64,000 nt of DNA from Granulicoccus phenolivorans DSM 17626 = NBRC 107789 = JCM 15570 (GTDB lineage Bacteria; Actinomycetota; Actinomycetes; Propionibacteriales; Propionibacteriaceae), in NCBI RefSeq assembly GCF_000423085.1, contig NZ_AUHH01000016.1:1-64000 (forward strand). Reading direction: 5' to 3'. Each line of letters begins with the position of its first letter. Positions within the stretch are counted from its first letter, which is position 1. Both the position numbers and the translations under genes were made by a program. Positions 1-8,433 of this stretch are shown piece by piece. The notes below the pieces were generated by a model, which saw only the letters and a program-made list of their open reading frames with translations, did not search any database and was not told the DNA's origin.

Positions 1-224
1 CGCATGAACCGTCGCTCTACGGCCGAGAACCGGTGTTGTTCGGGACGCGTCCCTCGCCCGGCGGCACACCACCCTGATCCGGTAGGTCCCGGTCGGGGAG
101 GAGCGAGGGTTCGTGGTGGGGAGCGAGCACTGGTGACCTCGCTCCCGGGGCTGAATCTTCGCTGTTTGGTGGGTCCTTCGCCGGGCAGCCACTGGGCGGC
201 GCCGGCATCGCATGAACCGTCGCT
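1..224. repeat. Dispersed 16-nt direct repeat
   Basis: The sequence CGCATGAACCGTCGCT occurs at 1-16 and again at 209-224, both in non-coding sequence. It could be the remains of a duplicated intergenic segment or paired binding sites. No function can be assigned. Confidence 0.6.
119..146. terminator. Hairpin, possible terminator of an upstream gene
   Basis: GGGAGCGAG (119-127) pairs perfectly with CTCGCTCCC (138-146) around a 10-nt loop. There is no U-tract, which is normal for high-GC actinobacterial terminators. No gene end is visible in the window for it to serve. Confidence 0.4.
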
Positions 225-300
225 GCTCGATCGGCCCCCGGCTGCCGCCCTTGGTTCCGGCTCGCACCCGGTGGTACCCGCAACTCCCTCGCCGCGCGGT

Positions 301-384
301 CAGCGTACGTCTGGTAATGCAGCGTACGTCTGGGTAATGCAGCGTCCGGGCGCACCGAAGCTGGGTACCACCGGCGGACGCTGC
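301..384. repeat. Tandem 19/20-nt repeat joined to an inverted repeat upstream of rimO
   Basis: CAGCGTACGTCTGGTAATG (301-319) is followed at once by a copy with one extra G (320-339) and a partial third copy, CAGCG. The third copy starts the left arm of an inverted repeat, GCAGCGTCCG (339-348) with CGGACGCTGC (375-384). The array ends about 75 bp before the rimO promoter element, so it may be regulatory or the terminator of an upstream unit. Confidence 0.6.
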
Positions 385-473
385 CTGACCGGCGTGACGC
401 CGGACGAACCGGTCCGGCTCGACCGGAACGCCGGTAGGGCATTTTGGGGCCCGTCAGGCGATACTGGAACCCT

Positions 474-1904
474 ATGACTCCACAACAGATCACCGATACC
501 AAACCCGGCCCCGCGGCGGATTCGCTGACCGCGGTGCACCTGGTCACCCTCGGCTGCGCCCGCAACGAGGTCGACTCCGAGGAACTGGCCGGCCGGCTCG
601 CCGACGGCGGTTTCCGCCTGGTCGAGCAGCCCGAGGACGCCGACGCGGTGGTGGTGAACACCTGTGGATTCATTGAGGCCGCCAAGGCGGACTCGATCAA
701 CACCCTGCTCTCGGCCGCGGATCTCAAGGAGACCGGCAAGGCCCGGGCCGTCGTCGCGGTGGGTTGCCTGGCCGAGCGGTACGGCAGCGAACTGGCCGAG
801 TCGCTGACCGAGACCGACGCGGTCCTCGGTTTCGACTCCTATGTCGACATCGCGAGCAAACTGCAGGGCATCCTGCACGGGGAGCGCCCCGCGGCGCACA
901 CCCCCGGCGACCGGCGCAAGCTGCTCCCGCTCAGCCCGGTCCAGCGCCAGGGCAGTGGGCTGATCCTGCCCGGGCATGCCGACACGATCCGCAAGCGGCT
1001 GGACTCCGGCCCGTACGCCCCGCTGAAACTCGCCTCCGGCTGCGATCGACGCTGCGCCTTCTGCGCCATTCCGACTTTCCGTGGCTCCTACCTGTCCCGG
1101 CGTCCGTCGGAGATCCTCGACGAGGCGCGATGGCTGGTCAGCCAGGGGGTCAAGGAGCTGTTCCTGGTCAGCGAGAACTCCTCCTCCTACGGCAAGGACC
1201 TCGGCGACATCCGGCTGCTGGAGACGCTGCTGACCGAGATGAACCAGATCGACGGCCTGGAGTGGATCCGGGTCTCCTACCTGCAGCCCGCGGAGATCCG
1301 CCCCGGCCTGATCGAGACCATGGTCGAGCTGGACAAGGTCGTGCCCTACTTCGATCTGTCCTTCCAGCACGCCTCCGGTTCGGTGCTGCGGCGGATGCGG
1401 CGCTTCGGGGATGCCGAACAGTTCCTGGGCCTGCTGGAGCAGATTCGAAACCTCAGCCCCCGGGCCGGCGTCCGGAGCAACTTCATCGTCGGCTTCCCCG
1501 GCGAGACCGACCAGGACCGGCAGATCCTGCGCGACTTCCTCACCGAGGCCCGGCTGGACGCCGTCGGCATCTTCGGCTACTCCGACGAGGAGGGCACCGA
1601 GGCCGTGCGGCTGCCCGATCACCTGACCGAGGAGGAGATCGAGGAACACCGCGCCGACCTCGCCGATCTGGTCGAGCAGTTGCTCAGCCAGCGCGCCGAG
1701 GAACGACTCGGCGAACAGGTCCGGGTGCTGATCGAGGAAATCGATGACGACGGCGTGATCACCGGACGCGCCGAACATCAGGGACCCGAAGTGGACGGCA
1801 GCTGTGAAGTGGTCGGCGGGGCCACGGTGCGCGAGGGCGACATCATCGATGCCGTCGTCACCGGCGCGTTCGGCGTCGACCTGGAAGTGGAGCAGGTGCG
1901 ATGA
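474..1904 (+). CDS. rimO: Ribosomal protein S12 methylthiotransferase RimO
   Basis: A 476-residue radical-SAM methylthiotransferase, expected to add a methylthio group to a conserved aspartate of ribosomal protein S12. The N-terminal MTTase domain carries cluster cysteines in [16 protein letters not shown] and VGCLAERY. The radical-SAM motif CX3CX2C is CDRRCAFC (Cys190, Cys194, Cys197). A C-terminal TRAM-like segment follows ([20 protein letters not shown]). [11 protein letters not shown] and the downstream pgsA gene favour RimO over MiaB, whose own gene lies at 15620. I chose ATG 474 because a GATACT -10-like element ends 8 nt before it and no Shine-Dalgarno is visible; the upstream in-frame TTG at 444 is less likely. 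The stop overlaps the pgsA start by 4 nt. Confidence 0.93.
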   Translation: MTPQQITDTKPGPAADSLTAVHLVTLGCARNEVDSEELAGRLADGGFRLVEQPEDADAVVVNTCGFIEAAKADSINTLLSAADLKETGKARAVVAVGCLAERYGSELAESLTETDAVLGFDSYVDIASKLQGILHGERPAAHTPGDRRKLLPLSPVQRQGSGLILPGHADTIRKRLDSGPYAPLKLASGCDRRCAFCAIPTFRGSYLSRRPSEILDEARWLVSQGVKELFLVSENSSSYGKDLGDIRLLETLLTEMNQIDGLEWIRVSYLQPAEIRPGLIETMVELDKVVPYFDLSFQHASGSVLRRMRRFGDAEQFLGLLEQIRNLSPRAGVRSNFIVGFPGETDQDRQILRDFLTEARLDAVGIFGYSDEEGTEAVRLPDHLTEEEIEEHRADLADLVEQLLSQRAEERLGEQVRVLIEEIDDDGVITGRAEHQGPEVDGSCEVVGGATVREGDIIDAVVTGAFGVDLEVEQVR

Positions 1905-2554
1905 GCGGAACCAACGAGGCCGGCGGGACGGAGGCCGCCCACCCGGACACTCAGCCGAAGCCGTCGAACTGGAACGTCCCGAACGTACTGACCGGGATCC
2001 GCATCCTGTTCGTCCCGCTGTACGGCTGGATGCTGCTGTCCCACCCCGACGACCCGACGTGGCGGATCTGGACCACCGTCGTGTTCATCATCGGGATTCT
2101 CACCGACACCGTCGACGGGTGGTGGGCGCGCCGGTACAACCTGGTCACCAGCTTCGGCAAGATCGCCGACCCGTTCGCGGACAAGGCGATCACCGGGATG
2201 GCGCTGGTCGGATTCAGCATCCTGGGCGAGCTTCCGTGGATCGTGACCATCCTGATCCTGATCCGCGAGTGGGGCATCACCCTGCTGCGCTTCCTGCTGT
2301 TGCGTCGCGGCATCGTGCTCGCCGCGAACAAGGGCGGCAAGGCGAAGACCCTGCTGCAGTCGGTGGCGATCGTGCTGTACACGCTGCCGCTGCCGGGCTA
2401 TGTCTGGGGCGATCCGCTGTCCTGGTCGGTGATTCCGGAACTGTTCTCCTGGCTGGTGATGGCGGCGGCGTTCGTGATGACGATCGTCAGCGGAATCGAC
2501 TACGTCGTCTCGACCGCGCGGATGAACCGGAAGCAGCCGGAAGCGCGGGCATGA
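1901..2554 (+). CDS. pgsA: CDP-diacylglycerol--glycerol-3-phosphate 3-phosphatidyltransferase
   Basis: A 217-residue integral membrane CDP-alcohol phosphotransferase that makes phosphatidylglycerol phosphate from CDP-diacylglycerol and glycerol-3-phosphate. The family signature DGxxARx8Gx3Dx3D is clear: DGWWARR, then a G, then ADPFAD, at about residues 70-92. Several hydrophobic helices follow. It starts inside the rimO stop (ATGA overlap) and its own stop overlaps the cinA start the same way, so rimO-pgsA-cinA is a translationally coupled operon. pgsA beside cinA and clgR is a recurring actinobacterial order. Confidence 0.93.
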   Translation: MSGTNEAGGTEAAHPDTQPKPSNWNVPNVLTGIRILFVPLYGWMLLSHPDDPTWRIWTTVVFIIGILTDTVDGWWARRYNLVTSFGKIADPFADKAITGMALVGFSILGELPWIVTILILIREWGITLLRFLLLRRGIVLAANKGGKAKTLLQSVAIVLYTLPLPGYVWGDPLSWSVIPELFSWLVMAAAFVMTIVSGIDYVVSTARMNRKQPEARA

Positions 2555-3060
2555 CCGCACCGGTGGAGGTGGGGACGCTCGGTGCGGACCTGATCGCCGC
2601 GGCGACCGCGCGCGGCCGCACCATCGCCACCGCCGAATCGCTGACCGGAGGACTGCTGGGCGCGACGATCACCGCGGTGCCGGGGGCCTCGCTGGTGTAC
2701 CGCGGGGGACTGATCACCTACGCGACCGACCTCAAACACACCCTCGGCGGCGTCCCGGCAGCGACGCTGGACACGGCGGGGGCGGTCAGCGCGCCCACCG
2801 TGGAAGCCCTGGCCCGGCACACTGCCCAGGTCTGTGGGGCCACGATCGGCCTCAGTCTCTCCGGAGTCGCCGGACCGGATCCCCAGGAGGGCTATCCGGC
2901 CGGCACGGTCTGGCTCGGCTGGTCCGACGCCGCCGGGGCGGGCAGCGAATTGCTCACCCTGAGCGGGGACCGGGCCGCGATCCGGGCCGCAGCGGTCACG
3001 GCCGCGCTGCACCGGGCGTACGCCCTGGTGACGGCCCCGGGCCCGGGCGGGCGGGAATAG
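2551..3060 (+). CDS. cinA: CinA C-terminal-domain protein (nicotinamide-nucleotide amidohydrolase family)
   Basis: A 169-residue stand-alone CinA C-terminal domain. It shows TAESLTGG near residue 25, the GGLITY segment and LSGVAGPDP, all typical of PncC-type nicotinamide mononucleotide deamidases that recycle NMN. The N-terminal CinA domain found in many bacteria is absent, so only the amidohydrolase role is likely. ATG 2551 overlaps the pgsA stop as ATGA, which fixes the start. An ECF-like promoter for clgR begins 57 nt after its stop. Confidence 0.88.
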   Translation: MTAPVEVGTLGADLIAAATARGRTIATAESLTGGLLGATITAVPGASLVYRGGLITYATDLKHTLGGVPAATLDTAGAVSAPTVEALARHTAQVCGATIGLSLSGVAGPDPQEGYPAGTVWLGWSDAAGAGSELLTLSGDRAAIRAAAVTAALHRAYALVTAPGPGGRE

Positions 3061-3116
3061 CGGAGCCTCCGCCGTGGTTGAGGCGGGCGGTGCGCCGGCA
3101 GCGTACGGTCCGATCA

Positions 3117-3141
3117 GGAAATTGCCTGTGACCACACTGTT
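3117..3141 (+). promoter_or_regulatory. Putative ECF sigma (SigE/SigH-type) promoter of clgR
   Basis: GGAA (3117-3120) is separated by 18 nt from GTT (3139-3141), close to the actinobacterial ECF pattern GGAAc/t-N(15-18)-cGTT. The site lacks the G before GGAA and the C before GTT. Transcription would start near 3150 and give a leader of about 35 nt. clgR is known to be stress-induced through ECF sigma factors in mycobacteria, which supports the reading. Confidence 0.4.
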
Positions 3142-3184
3142 ATATGGGCTGTTTTGGACACCGCCTGTTGGGTAGAGTCAACCC

Positions 3185-3499
3185 ATGATCGAGGGAGGGT
3201 CGGTGAAATCGGTGCTGATGCGTGAGGTGCTCGGTGAGACCCTGCGCGAGGAGCGCGCGGCCCAGGGGAAGACGTTGCGGCAAGTTTCGGCGTCGGCCCG
3301 GGTGTCGCTGGGCTACCTCTCCGAGGTCGAGCGTGGTCAGAAGGAAGCATCCAGCGAACTTCTTGCCGCCATTTGTGGCTCCCTGGACATGCCCCTGTCG
3401 GTGCTGCTCGGCACGGTCAGCACCAAGCTGGCCGAGCACGAAGAGGCCGTCGCTCCGGTGTCGCTGGCCGACGCCTTCGCCGTCACCGCCGCCGCCTGA
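3185..3499 (+). CDS. clgR: ClgR-type XRE-family transcriptional regulator
   Basis: A 104-residue cytoplasmic regulator with a central helix-turn-helix (about residues 20-75). The stretch [20 protein letters not shown] is nearly invariant in ClgR/PopR proteins, which activate clp protease and other proteostasis genes. It stands alone after cinA. Two starts are possible. A TAGAGT -10 (3173-3178) lies 6 nt before ATG 3185, giving a leaderless message. An in-frame GTG at 3203 is preceded by the strong Shine-Dalgarno GAGGGAGG (3189-3196), which would suit a longer transcript from the ECF-like promoter. The short C-terminal tail is not conserved. Confidence 0.9.
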   Translation: MIEGGSVKSVLMREVLGETLREERAAQGKTLRQVSASARVSLGYLSEVERGQKEASSELLAAICGSLDMPLSVLLGTVSTKLAEHEEAVAPVSLADAFAVTAAA

Positions 3500-3527
3500 G
3501 GCGACCCCGCGACGCAACGCACCCGGG

Positions 3528-6500
3528 TCACGCCCGCAGCCGATAACCCTGCGGCGTCATCGAGAATCCGGTCCCGGTCAGCAGTTCGCCGACCTCGGCT
3601 CCGGCCGGGCCGAGGATCGGTTCCCCGTTGCAGCGTTCGATGGTCAGGCCGGCCCCGAACCAGCCGCGCCGTACGCCGCCGGCCAGGGCTTCCAGCGCCC
3701 GGCGCAGCAGTGGTTGCTCGTCGGTGAAGGTCAACATGGTGTGCCCGCCGCGCTCCAGGTAGACCGCGAGGTCCCCGTCGGTCAGCACGACCAGGGCGCC
3801 GGGTTTACGGCCCGGACGGTGCCCCTCGCGGGGCGGCCAGCCCAGCGCCGCCCCGTAGGGATTGGCCGGATCGGTGGCGGCCAGCACGACGGTGCCGCCG
3901 CGCTCGACCGCGCGCAGTCGATCCACCGTGGCCGCGGTGGCGAACTGGGCTGCGCCCAGACCGTCGATGAAGTAGCCGCGCAGGCATTGACCCGCCTCCT
4001 CCAGCCGGCTCAAGGCTCGATAGGTGGCAGAAAAGGACTCATCGGGCCGTTCGCTCAGCACTGCGCCCCGGGTGAGCACCCCATGACGATCCAGTTGCAC
4101 CAGGAGTCGCTCGGTGAAGGCCTGCTCCGGTGAGGTCGGCTCGATCAGTGACCAGCGCCCAGTGGTGGTGGCCGGAACTCGGTGCGGCACCCGGAGCATG
4201 CCACTGCGTCGCCTGGGTCGGGGGCGCCGCGGCGTACGCACGACCCCGGCGGTGACCCGGGACCGCACCGGAGCAAACGTGTCACTGCGGATCCGGCCGG
4301 CCCAGATCAACTCCCACAGCGCGGCCTCCCAGTCGGCGGTGCTGCGGGTGGTCTCGACCCGGGTGAGCAGATCACTGAGGAACCAGCCGCCCCCGGCGCC
4401 GAGCGCGGTGGCGAGTTCGGTCGCGGCGGGGGAGAGTTCCACCTCCGGATCCAGGTCGGGCACCAGGTCGCCGGGCCACAGCCGGACCCAGCCGTCGCCC
4501 TCGCCGAGGGCGCCGGCACCCGACCAGGTGACCTCCCCGGAGGCCAGCAGCTCATCGAGCAGCGTGGGAGCGTACGCGGCGACCCGACACGGCAGCACGA
4601 TCGTTTCCAGCATGCTGGCCGGGATCGGATAGCCGGCGAGTTGCTCCACGGCGGTGAGCACCCCGTCGAACCCGACGAGTTCGGGTTCGGTGGCCGGGCC
4701 GGTTACCGACTGCCATTGGGTGAGGAAGGCGGCGTACTGGGCCTGATCGACCGGTTCCACCGCCCGGCGCAGCCGGGCCAAGGTGCGGCGTTTGATCAGG
4801 CTCAGCACGCGCGCGTCGACCTGGCGGGCGCCGGCACGCAGTTGGGTGAAGTCTCCGCGCACCAGGGTGCCGTCCTGGATCAGGTCGCCGAGGGTACGCT
4901 CCACCACCGCGACCCCGAGCCCGTAGCGCGCCGCCACATCGCGGGCCGCGAACGGGCCGTGACAGCGCCCCCAGCGCAGCACCAGATCGCGGATCGGTTC
5001 GGCGCTGCCGCTGGCCTCGGCCGCGAAGCCGGGCGGGACCGGTACGCCCAGGCCGTCCCGCAACCGGGCCAGATCCTCCACCACCGCGTAGCGCGGCGTA
5101 CCGGCGATGCGGACCTCGGCGATCCGACGCTCGGCAATGAGCGCGGCAACGGTGGCGGCCGGATCGATCTCGGTGCACCGTTCGGCGACCTCCGCGGCAC
5201 TCAGTGGTCCGATCGTCCGGATCAACTCGACCACCTGTTCCGGCGCCCGGGCCCGCCGATGCTCGGTGCGCGCCTGCAACTCCGCCTCGACCTCGGCGAC
5301 CACGTCGGCATCCAGCAGTTGCGCGGCGCCATCGATGCCGAGCAGTTCGGCCAGCAGCCCGGAATCGAGGTTCAATCCCGCGGCACGCTGCTCGGCCAGG
5401 GGAGAGTCGGCGTTGTAGATGAACTCGCCGATGTAGCTGAACAGCAGCGACTTCGCGAACGGGGACGGGGTGGCCGTCTCCACCTCCACCAGTGCCGTCC
5501 GCCGCTGGGCCACCGCGTCCAGCACCCGGGTCAGCCCGGGCAGGTCGAACACATCATGGAGACATTCCCGGGTGGTCTCGAGCATGATCGGAAACTCCGG
5601 GAACCGGGCCGCGACCGCCAGCAGCTGCGCAGAGCGCATCCGTTGCTGCCACAGGGGCGCCCGGCGGCGCGGGTCCCGCTTGGGCAGCAGCAGCGCGCGG
5701 GCCGCACACTCGCGGAACCGGGCCGCGAACAGGGCCGAGCCGCCCAGTTCGGCCAGGATCTCGGTGGTGATCTCCTCGGCGGTGAACGAGATCAGTTCGA
5801 CCCCCGGTGGCGCGGACTCGGTATCGGGGATCCGCAGAATGATGCCGTCGTTGGTGGCGGTGGCCTGGGCCTGGCTGCCGTACCGTTCCCGGGCGCGACG
5901 CTCGATCGCCAGTGCCCAGGCGGCGAGGACCGGGCTCCCGAGCGCGCTGTGCACGCAGACCCGCCAATCGCCCAACTCGTCGCGGAAGCGTTCCAGCACG
6001 ATCGTGGTGTCGGTCGGCAGGACCCCGGTCGCCGCGCGCTGCTCGGCGAGGTAGGCGGTCAGGTTCGTCCGGGCCGAGGCGTCCAGCCCGGGCAACTCGG
6101 CGGCCGGATCGTAGGCGCGGACGAAGGCACCGAACGCCTCGCCGAGTTCGGCGGGTCGGCCCTGTTGGTCGCCGTGCCAGAACGGCAGCTTGGCCGGGAC
6201 CCCGGGGGCCGGCGAGACCCGCACCTGGTCGTGGGTGATCTCCTCGATCCGCCAGGTGGAGGTGCCCAGGGCGAACACATCGCCGACCCGGGACTCATAG
6301 ACCATCTCCTCATCGAGTTCACCGACCCGGCGGGCCGGCCCGTCTCCGGCCAGGAACACCCCGAACAGGCCGCGATCCGGAATGGTCCCCCCGGAGGTCA
6401 CCGCGAGTCGGGCGGCACCCGGCCGCGCGCGGAGCACGCCGGTGGAGCGGTCCCAGACCAGCCGGGGGCGCAGCTCCCCGAAATCCTCGGCGGGATAGCG

Positions 6501-7904
6501 GCCGGCCAGCATGTCCACGACCGCCTCGAACAGGGCTCTGGTCAGCGTCGCGAACTGGGCGCTGCGCCGTACCAGGGCGTACGCCCGGTCGACCTCCCAG
6601 TCCTCCATGGCGACCATGGCGACCAGTTGTTGGGCCAGCACATCCAGCGGATTGTGCAACTCGGCGATCTCCTCGATCCGCCCGGCCCGCATCCGGTCGG
6701 CGACCACCACGGTCTCGATCAGGTCGCCGCGGTGCGTCGGCAGGAACACCCCCGTCGAGACCGCCCCGACCTGGTGCCCGGCCCGCCCGATCCGCTGCAG
6801 GCCACTGGCCACCGAGGGCGGACTGGCCACCTGGACCACCACATCGACCGCGCCCATATCGATGCCCAGCTCCAGACTCGAGGTGGCCACCACGCACGGC
6901 AACCGGCCGGCTTTCAGCTCCGCCTCGGTGTGTGCCCGCTGCTCCTTGGCCACCGAACCGTGATGGGCCCGGGCCAGCACCGGGACCGGATCCTCGGGGG
7001 ACAGCCCGAGGCGCTCGGCATGCTGCTCGTTGAGGTGGGCGGTGAGGCGTTCGGCGACCCGGCGGGAGTTGGCGAACACGATGGTGGAGCGGTGCGCTTG
7101 GACAATGTCAAGAATCTCGCCCTCCAGCGCCGGCCAGACGGTGTCCTCGCCGTACTCCTCGACCGGGACCCGGATGCCCAGATCCCATTGCTTGGCCGAC
7201 TCGGGTGTGACGATCCGCACCGGGGCATCTCCGGCCAGGAAACGCGCCACCCGGTCCGGCGGCCGAACCGTTGCCGACAGCCCGATGCGTTGTGGTGCCG
7301 AACCGGTCAGTTCCTGCAGTCGTTCCAGGGACAACGACAGGTGGGCCCCGCGTTTGCTGCCGGCCAGGACGTGGATCTCATCGAGGATCACCACCTCGAC
7401 GGTGCGCAGCGTTTCGCGCGCCTGGGAGGTGAGCATGAGGAACAGGGACTCCGGGGTGGTGATCAGGATGTCGGGCGGCCGGCTGATCAGGCGTCGGCGC
7501 TCGGAGGCGGCCGTGTCGCCGGAGCGGATGGCGGTCCGTACGCTCACCGCCGGTTCTCCCAGGCGTTCGGCGGCCCGGGTGATGCCCTGCAGCGGGGCCC
7601 GGAGATTGCGCTCCACATCCACCCCGAGGGCCTTGAGAGGGGAGACGTACAGCACCCGGGTGCCCTGCCCCGGCGTACTGATGAGTCGATCCAGCGCCGA
7701 GAGGAAGGCCGCCAGGGTTTTGCCGGACCCGGTCGGGGCGATGACCAGCGCGTGTTCGCCGGCGCCGATCGCCGCCCAGGCCAACCGTTGGGCCCGGGTG
7801 GGCTCGGCGAAGGAGTCCTCGAACCAGGCCCGGGTGGCCGCGGAGAAACCCGCCAGGGGATCATCGGTCGGGGCGGGCGGGCGCGATCGGGGCATGTCCA
7901 TCAT
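3528..7904 (-). CDS. lhr: Large ATP-dependent helicase Lhr
   Basis: A superfamily-2 DNA helicase of about 1,458 residues, near the size of full-length bacterial Lhr. Seen in order: Q-motif-like RAQRLAW, Walker A APTGSGKT near residue 60, DEIH box, motif III SAT, motif VI QRIGRAGH, then a winged-helix/beta-sheet core and a long C-terminal region. Lhr translocates on single-stranded DNA and belongs to a DNA-repair/mutagenesis cluster in mycobacteria. I chose ATG 7904 (ATGATGGACATG on the minus strand), preceded by a weak AGCGAG; GTG 7919 is possible. It is convergent with clgR across 28 bp and divergent from the DUF3046 gene, on the same side as recA. Confidence 0.93.
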   Translation of the reverse strand: MMDMPRSRPPAPTDDPLAGFSAATRAWFEDSFAEPTRAQRLAWAAIGAGEHALVIAPTGSGKTLAAFLSALDRLISTPGQGTRVLYVSPLKALGVDVERNLRAPLQGITRAAERLGEPAVSVRTAIRSGDTAASERRRLISRPPDILITTPESLFLMLTSQARETLRTVEVVILDEIHVLAGSKRGAHLSLSLERLQELTGSAPQRIGLSATVRPPDRVARFLAGDAPVRIVTPESAKQWDLGIRVPVEEYGEDTVWPALEGEILDIVQAHRSTIVFANSRRVAERLTAHLNEQHAERLGLSPEDPVPVLARAHHGSVAKEQRAHTEAELKAGRLPCVVATSSLELGIDMGAVDVVVQVASPPSVASGLQRIGRAGHQVGAVSTGVFLPTHRGDLIETVVVADRMRAGRIEEIAELHNPLDVLAQQLVAMVAMEDWEVDRAYALVRRSAQFATLTRALFEAVVDMLAGRYPAEDFGELRPRLVWDRSTGVLRARPGAARLAVTSGGTIPDRGLFGVFLAGDGPARRVGELDEEMVYESRVGDVFALGTSTWRIEEITHDQVRVSPAPGVPAKLPFWHGDQQGRPAELGEAFGAFVRAYDPAAELPGLDASARTNLTAYLAEQRAATGVLPTDTTIVLERFRDELGDWRVCVHSALGSPVLAAWALAIERRARERYGSQAQATATNDGIILRIPDTESAPPGVELISFTAEEITTEILAELGGSALFAARFRECAARALLLPKRDPRRRAPLWQQRMRSAQLLAVAARFPEFPIMLETTRECLHDVFDLPGLTRVLDAVAQRRTALVEVETATPSPFAKSLLFSYIGEFIYNADSPLAEQRAAGLNLDSGLLAELLGIDGAAQLLDADVVAEVEAELQARTEHRRARAPEQVVELIRTIGPLSAAEVAERCTEIDPAATVAALIAERRIAEVRIAGTPRYAVVEDLARLRDGLGVPVPPGFAAEASGSAEPIRDLVLRWGRCHGPFAARDVAARYGLGVAVVERTLGDLIQDGTLVRGDFTQLRAGARQVDARVLSLIKRRTLARLRRAVEPVDQAQYAAFLTQWQSVTGPATEPELVGFDGVLTAVEQLAGYPIPASMLETIVLPCRVAAYAPTLLDELLASGEVTWSGAGALGEGDGWVRLWPGDLVPDLDPEVELSPAATELATALGAGGGWFLSDLLTRVETTRSTADWEAALWELIWAGRIRSDTFAPVRSRVTAGVVRTPRRPRPRRRSGMLRVPHRVPATTTGRWSLIEPTSPEQAFTERLLVQLDRHGVLTRGAVLSERPDESFSATYRALSRLEEAGQCLRGYFIDGLGAAQFATAATVDRLRAVERGGTVVLAATDPANPYGAALGWPPREGHRPGRKPGALVVLTDGDLAVYLERGGHTMLTFTDEQPLLRRALEALAGGVRRGWFGAGLTIERCNGEPILGPAGAEVGELLTGTGFSMTPQGYRLRA

Positions 7905-7974
7905 TGTGCTCGCTGCCACTGACAGTTTTTGTCCGCCGGTCTCGCCGATTGCTCAGCTGACCTACCATTCCTGC

Positions 7975-8169
7975 GTGCGTGAGACTGAACTGTGGGCCCG
8001 GCTGGACCGGCATCTGGGATCCGGGTACGCCCGGGTGTGGGCCGATCAGCAGGTGCTCGCGGACCTGTCCGGACGGACCGTGCTGGAGGCGCTCGCGGCC
8101 GGCGTCCCGGCGAAACTGGTCTGGCGTGCGGTCTGGTCGGCGCTCGAATTGCCCGCCTCCGAACGATAA
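7975..8169 (+). CDS. DUF3046 family protein
   Basis: A 64-residue acidic protein with the DUF3046 pattern: RETELWARLDRHLG at the N-terminus, a central ADLSGRTVLEAL and LVWRAVWSALELP near the end. The function is unknown. The family is usually encoded directly upstream of recA in Actinomycetota, as here. GTG 7975 is preceded by the -10 element TACCAT (7963-7968) with a 6-nt spacer and no Shine-Dalgarno, so the message is probably leaderless. The recA SOS promoter begins just after its stop. Confidence 0.85.
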   Translation: MRETELWARLDRHLGSGYARVWADQQVLADLSGRTVLEALAAGVPAKLVWRAVWSALELPASER

Positions 8170-8185
8170 GGCGTGTCGGCTTCAT

Positions 8186-8208
8186 TCGAACACGCGTTCG
8201 CGTAGTCT
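8186..8208 (+). promoter_or_regulatory. LexA (SOS) box and -10 element of the recA promoter
   Basis: TCGAACACGCGTTCGC (8186-8201) matches the actinobacterial LexA consensus TCGAAC-N4-GTTCGA at 11 of 12 fixed positions. A TAGTCT -10 element follows at 8203-8208, so bound LexA would cover the -35 and spacer region. The inferred start of transcription is about 8215, at or next to an ATG (8216). Confidence 0.88.
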
Positions 8209-8215
8209 GGGCTGC

Positions 8216-8377
8216 ATGAGTCGTTCGTACCTGCCCACCGGGCACCGGTGCCGGGGCGCCGGATCCGTCTGCACGGTCGCCGTCGATATCCACAGCCCGC
8301 GGTCCACCCGAAGTTCTGTCCACACCCGTGCGATTGCGTTGAAGAATTGTCGTTGCGCACGTCTATGTTTCCGGTGA
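8216..8377 (+). CDS. Putative leaderless 53-codon leader ORF upstream of recA
   Basis: ATG 8216 lies 7 nt after the SOS-controlled -10 element TAGTCT, so an SOS transcript would begin at or next to this codon. The frame runs 53 codons and ends [10 protein letters not shown]. Its TGA (8375-8377) overlaps ATG 8377, which is in frame with recA and would add 19 residues to RecA. The peptide is Arg- and Cys-rich and matches no family I know. It could be a translated regulatory leader or a chance frame. A second promoter-like pair, TTGAAG (8339-8344) and TATGTT (8364-8369) with 19-nt spacing, lies inside it. Confidence 0.35.
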   Translation: MSRSYLPTGHRCRGAGSVCTVAVDIHSPRSTRSSVHTRAIALKNCRCARLCFR

Positions 8378-8433
8378 TGACTTCCACAGGTAACCGACGC
8401 CGCCAGACTTCCACCCCCGCGAAAGGACCCACG

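Larger units (their letters stand above)
1..473. other. Intergenic region upstream of rimO, no supported gene
   Basis: No reading frame here has a recognisable protein family or a convincing start signal. The stretch holds a 12-bp palindrome GGGACGCGTCCC (42-53), a 16-nt direct repeat (1-16 and 209-224), a 9-bp hairpin (119-146), a tandem repeat (301-344) and a 10-bp inverted repeat (339-348 with 375-384). A GATACT -10-like element at 460-465 sits 8 nt before the rimO start. The end of an upstream gene could lie just outside the window. Confidence 0.6.

Noticed and set aside
1-473. Protein-coding gene before rimO
   Set aside because: Frames on both strands are open only because of base composition; no family motif, start signal or conserved pattern was seen.
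4182-7922. Very long open frame antisense to lhr
   Set aside because: High-GC codon structure produces long open antisense frames; this one is composed of low-information Gly/Arg/Gln/Pro sequence with no family motif. The same applies to the frames antisense to nrdJ, hrpA and parC.
8339-8369. Second, damage-independent recA promoter TTGAAG-N19-TATGTT
   Set aside because: The 19-nt spacing and weak -35 make it possible but not supportable as a separate feature; it is mentioned under the leader ORF.
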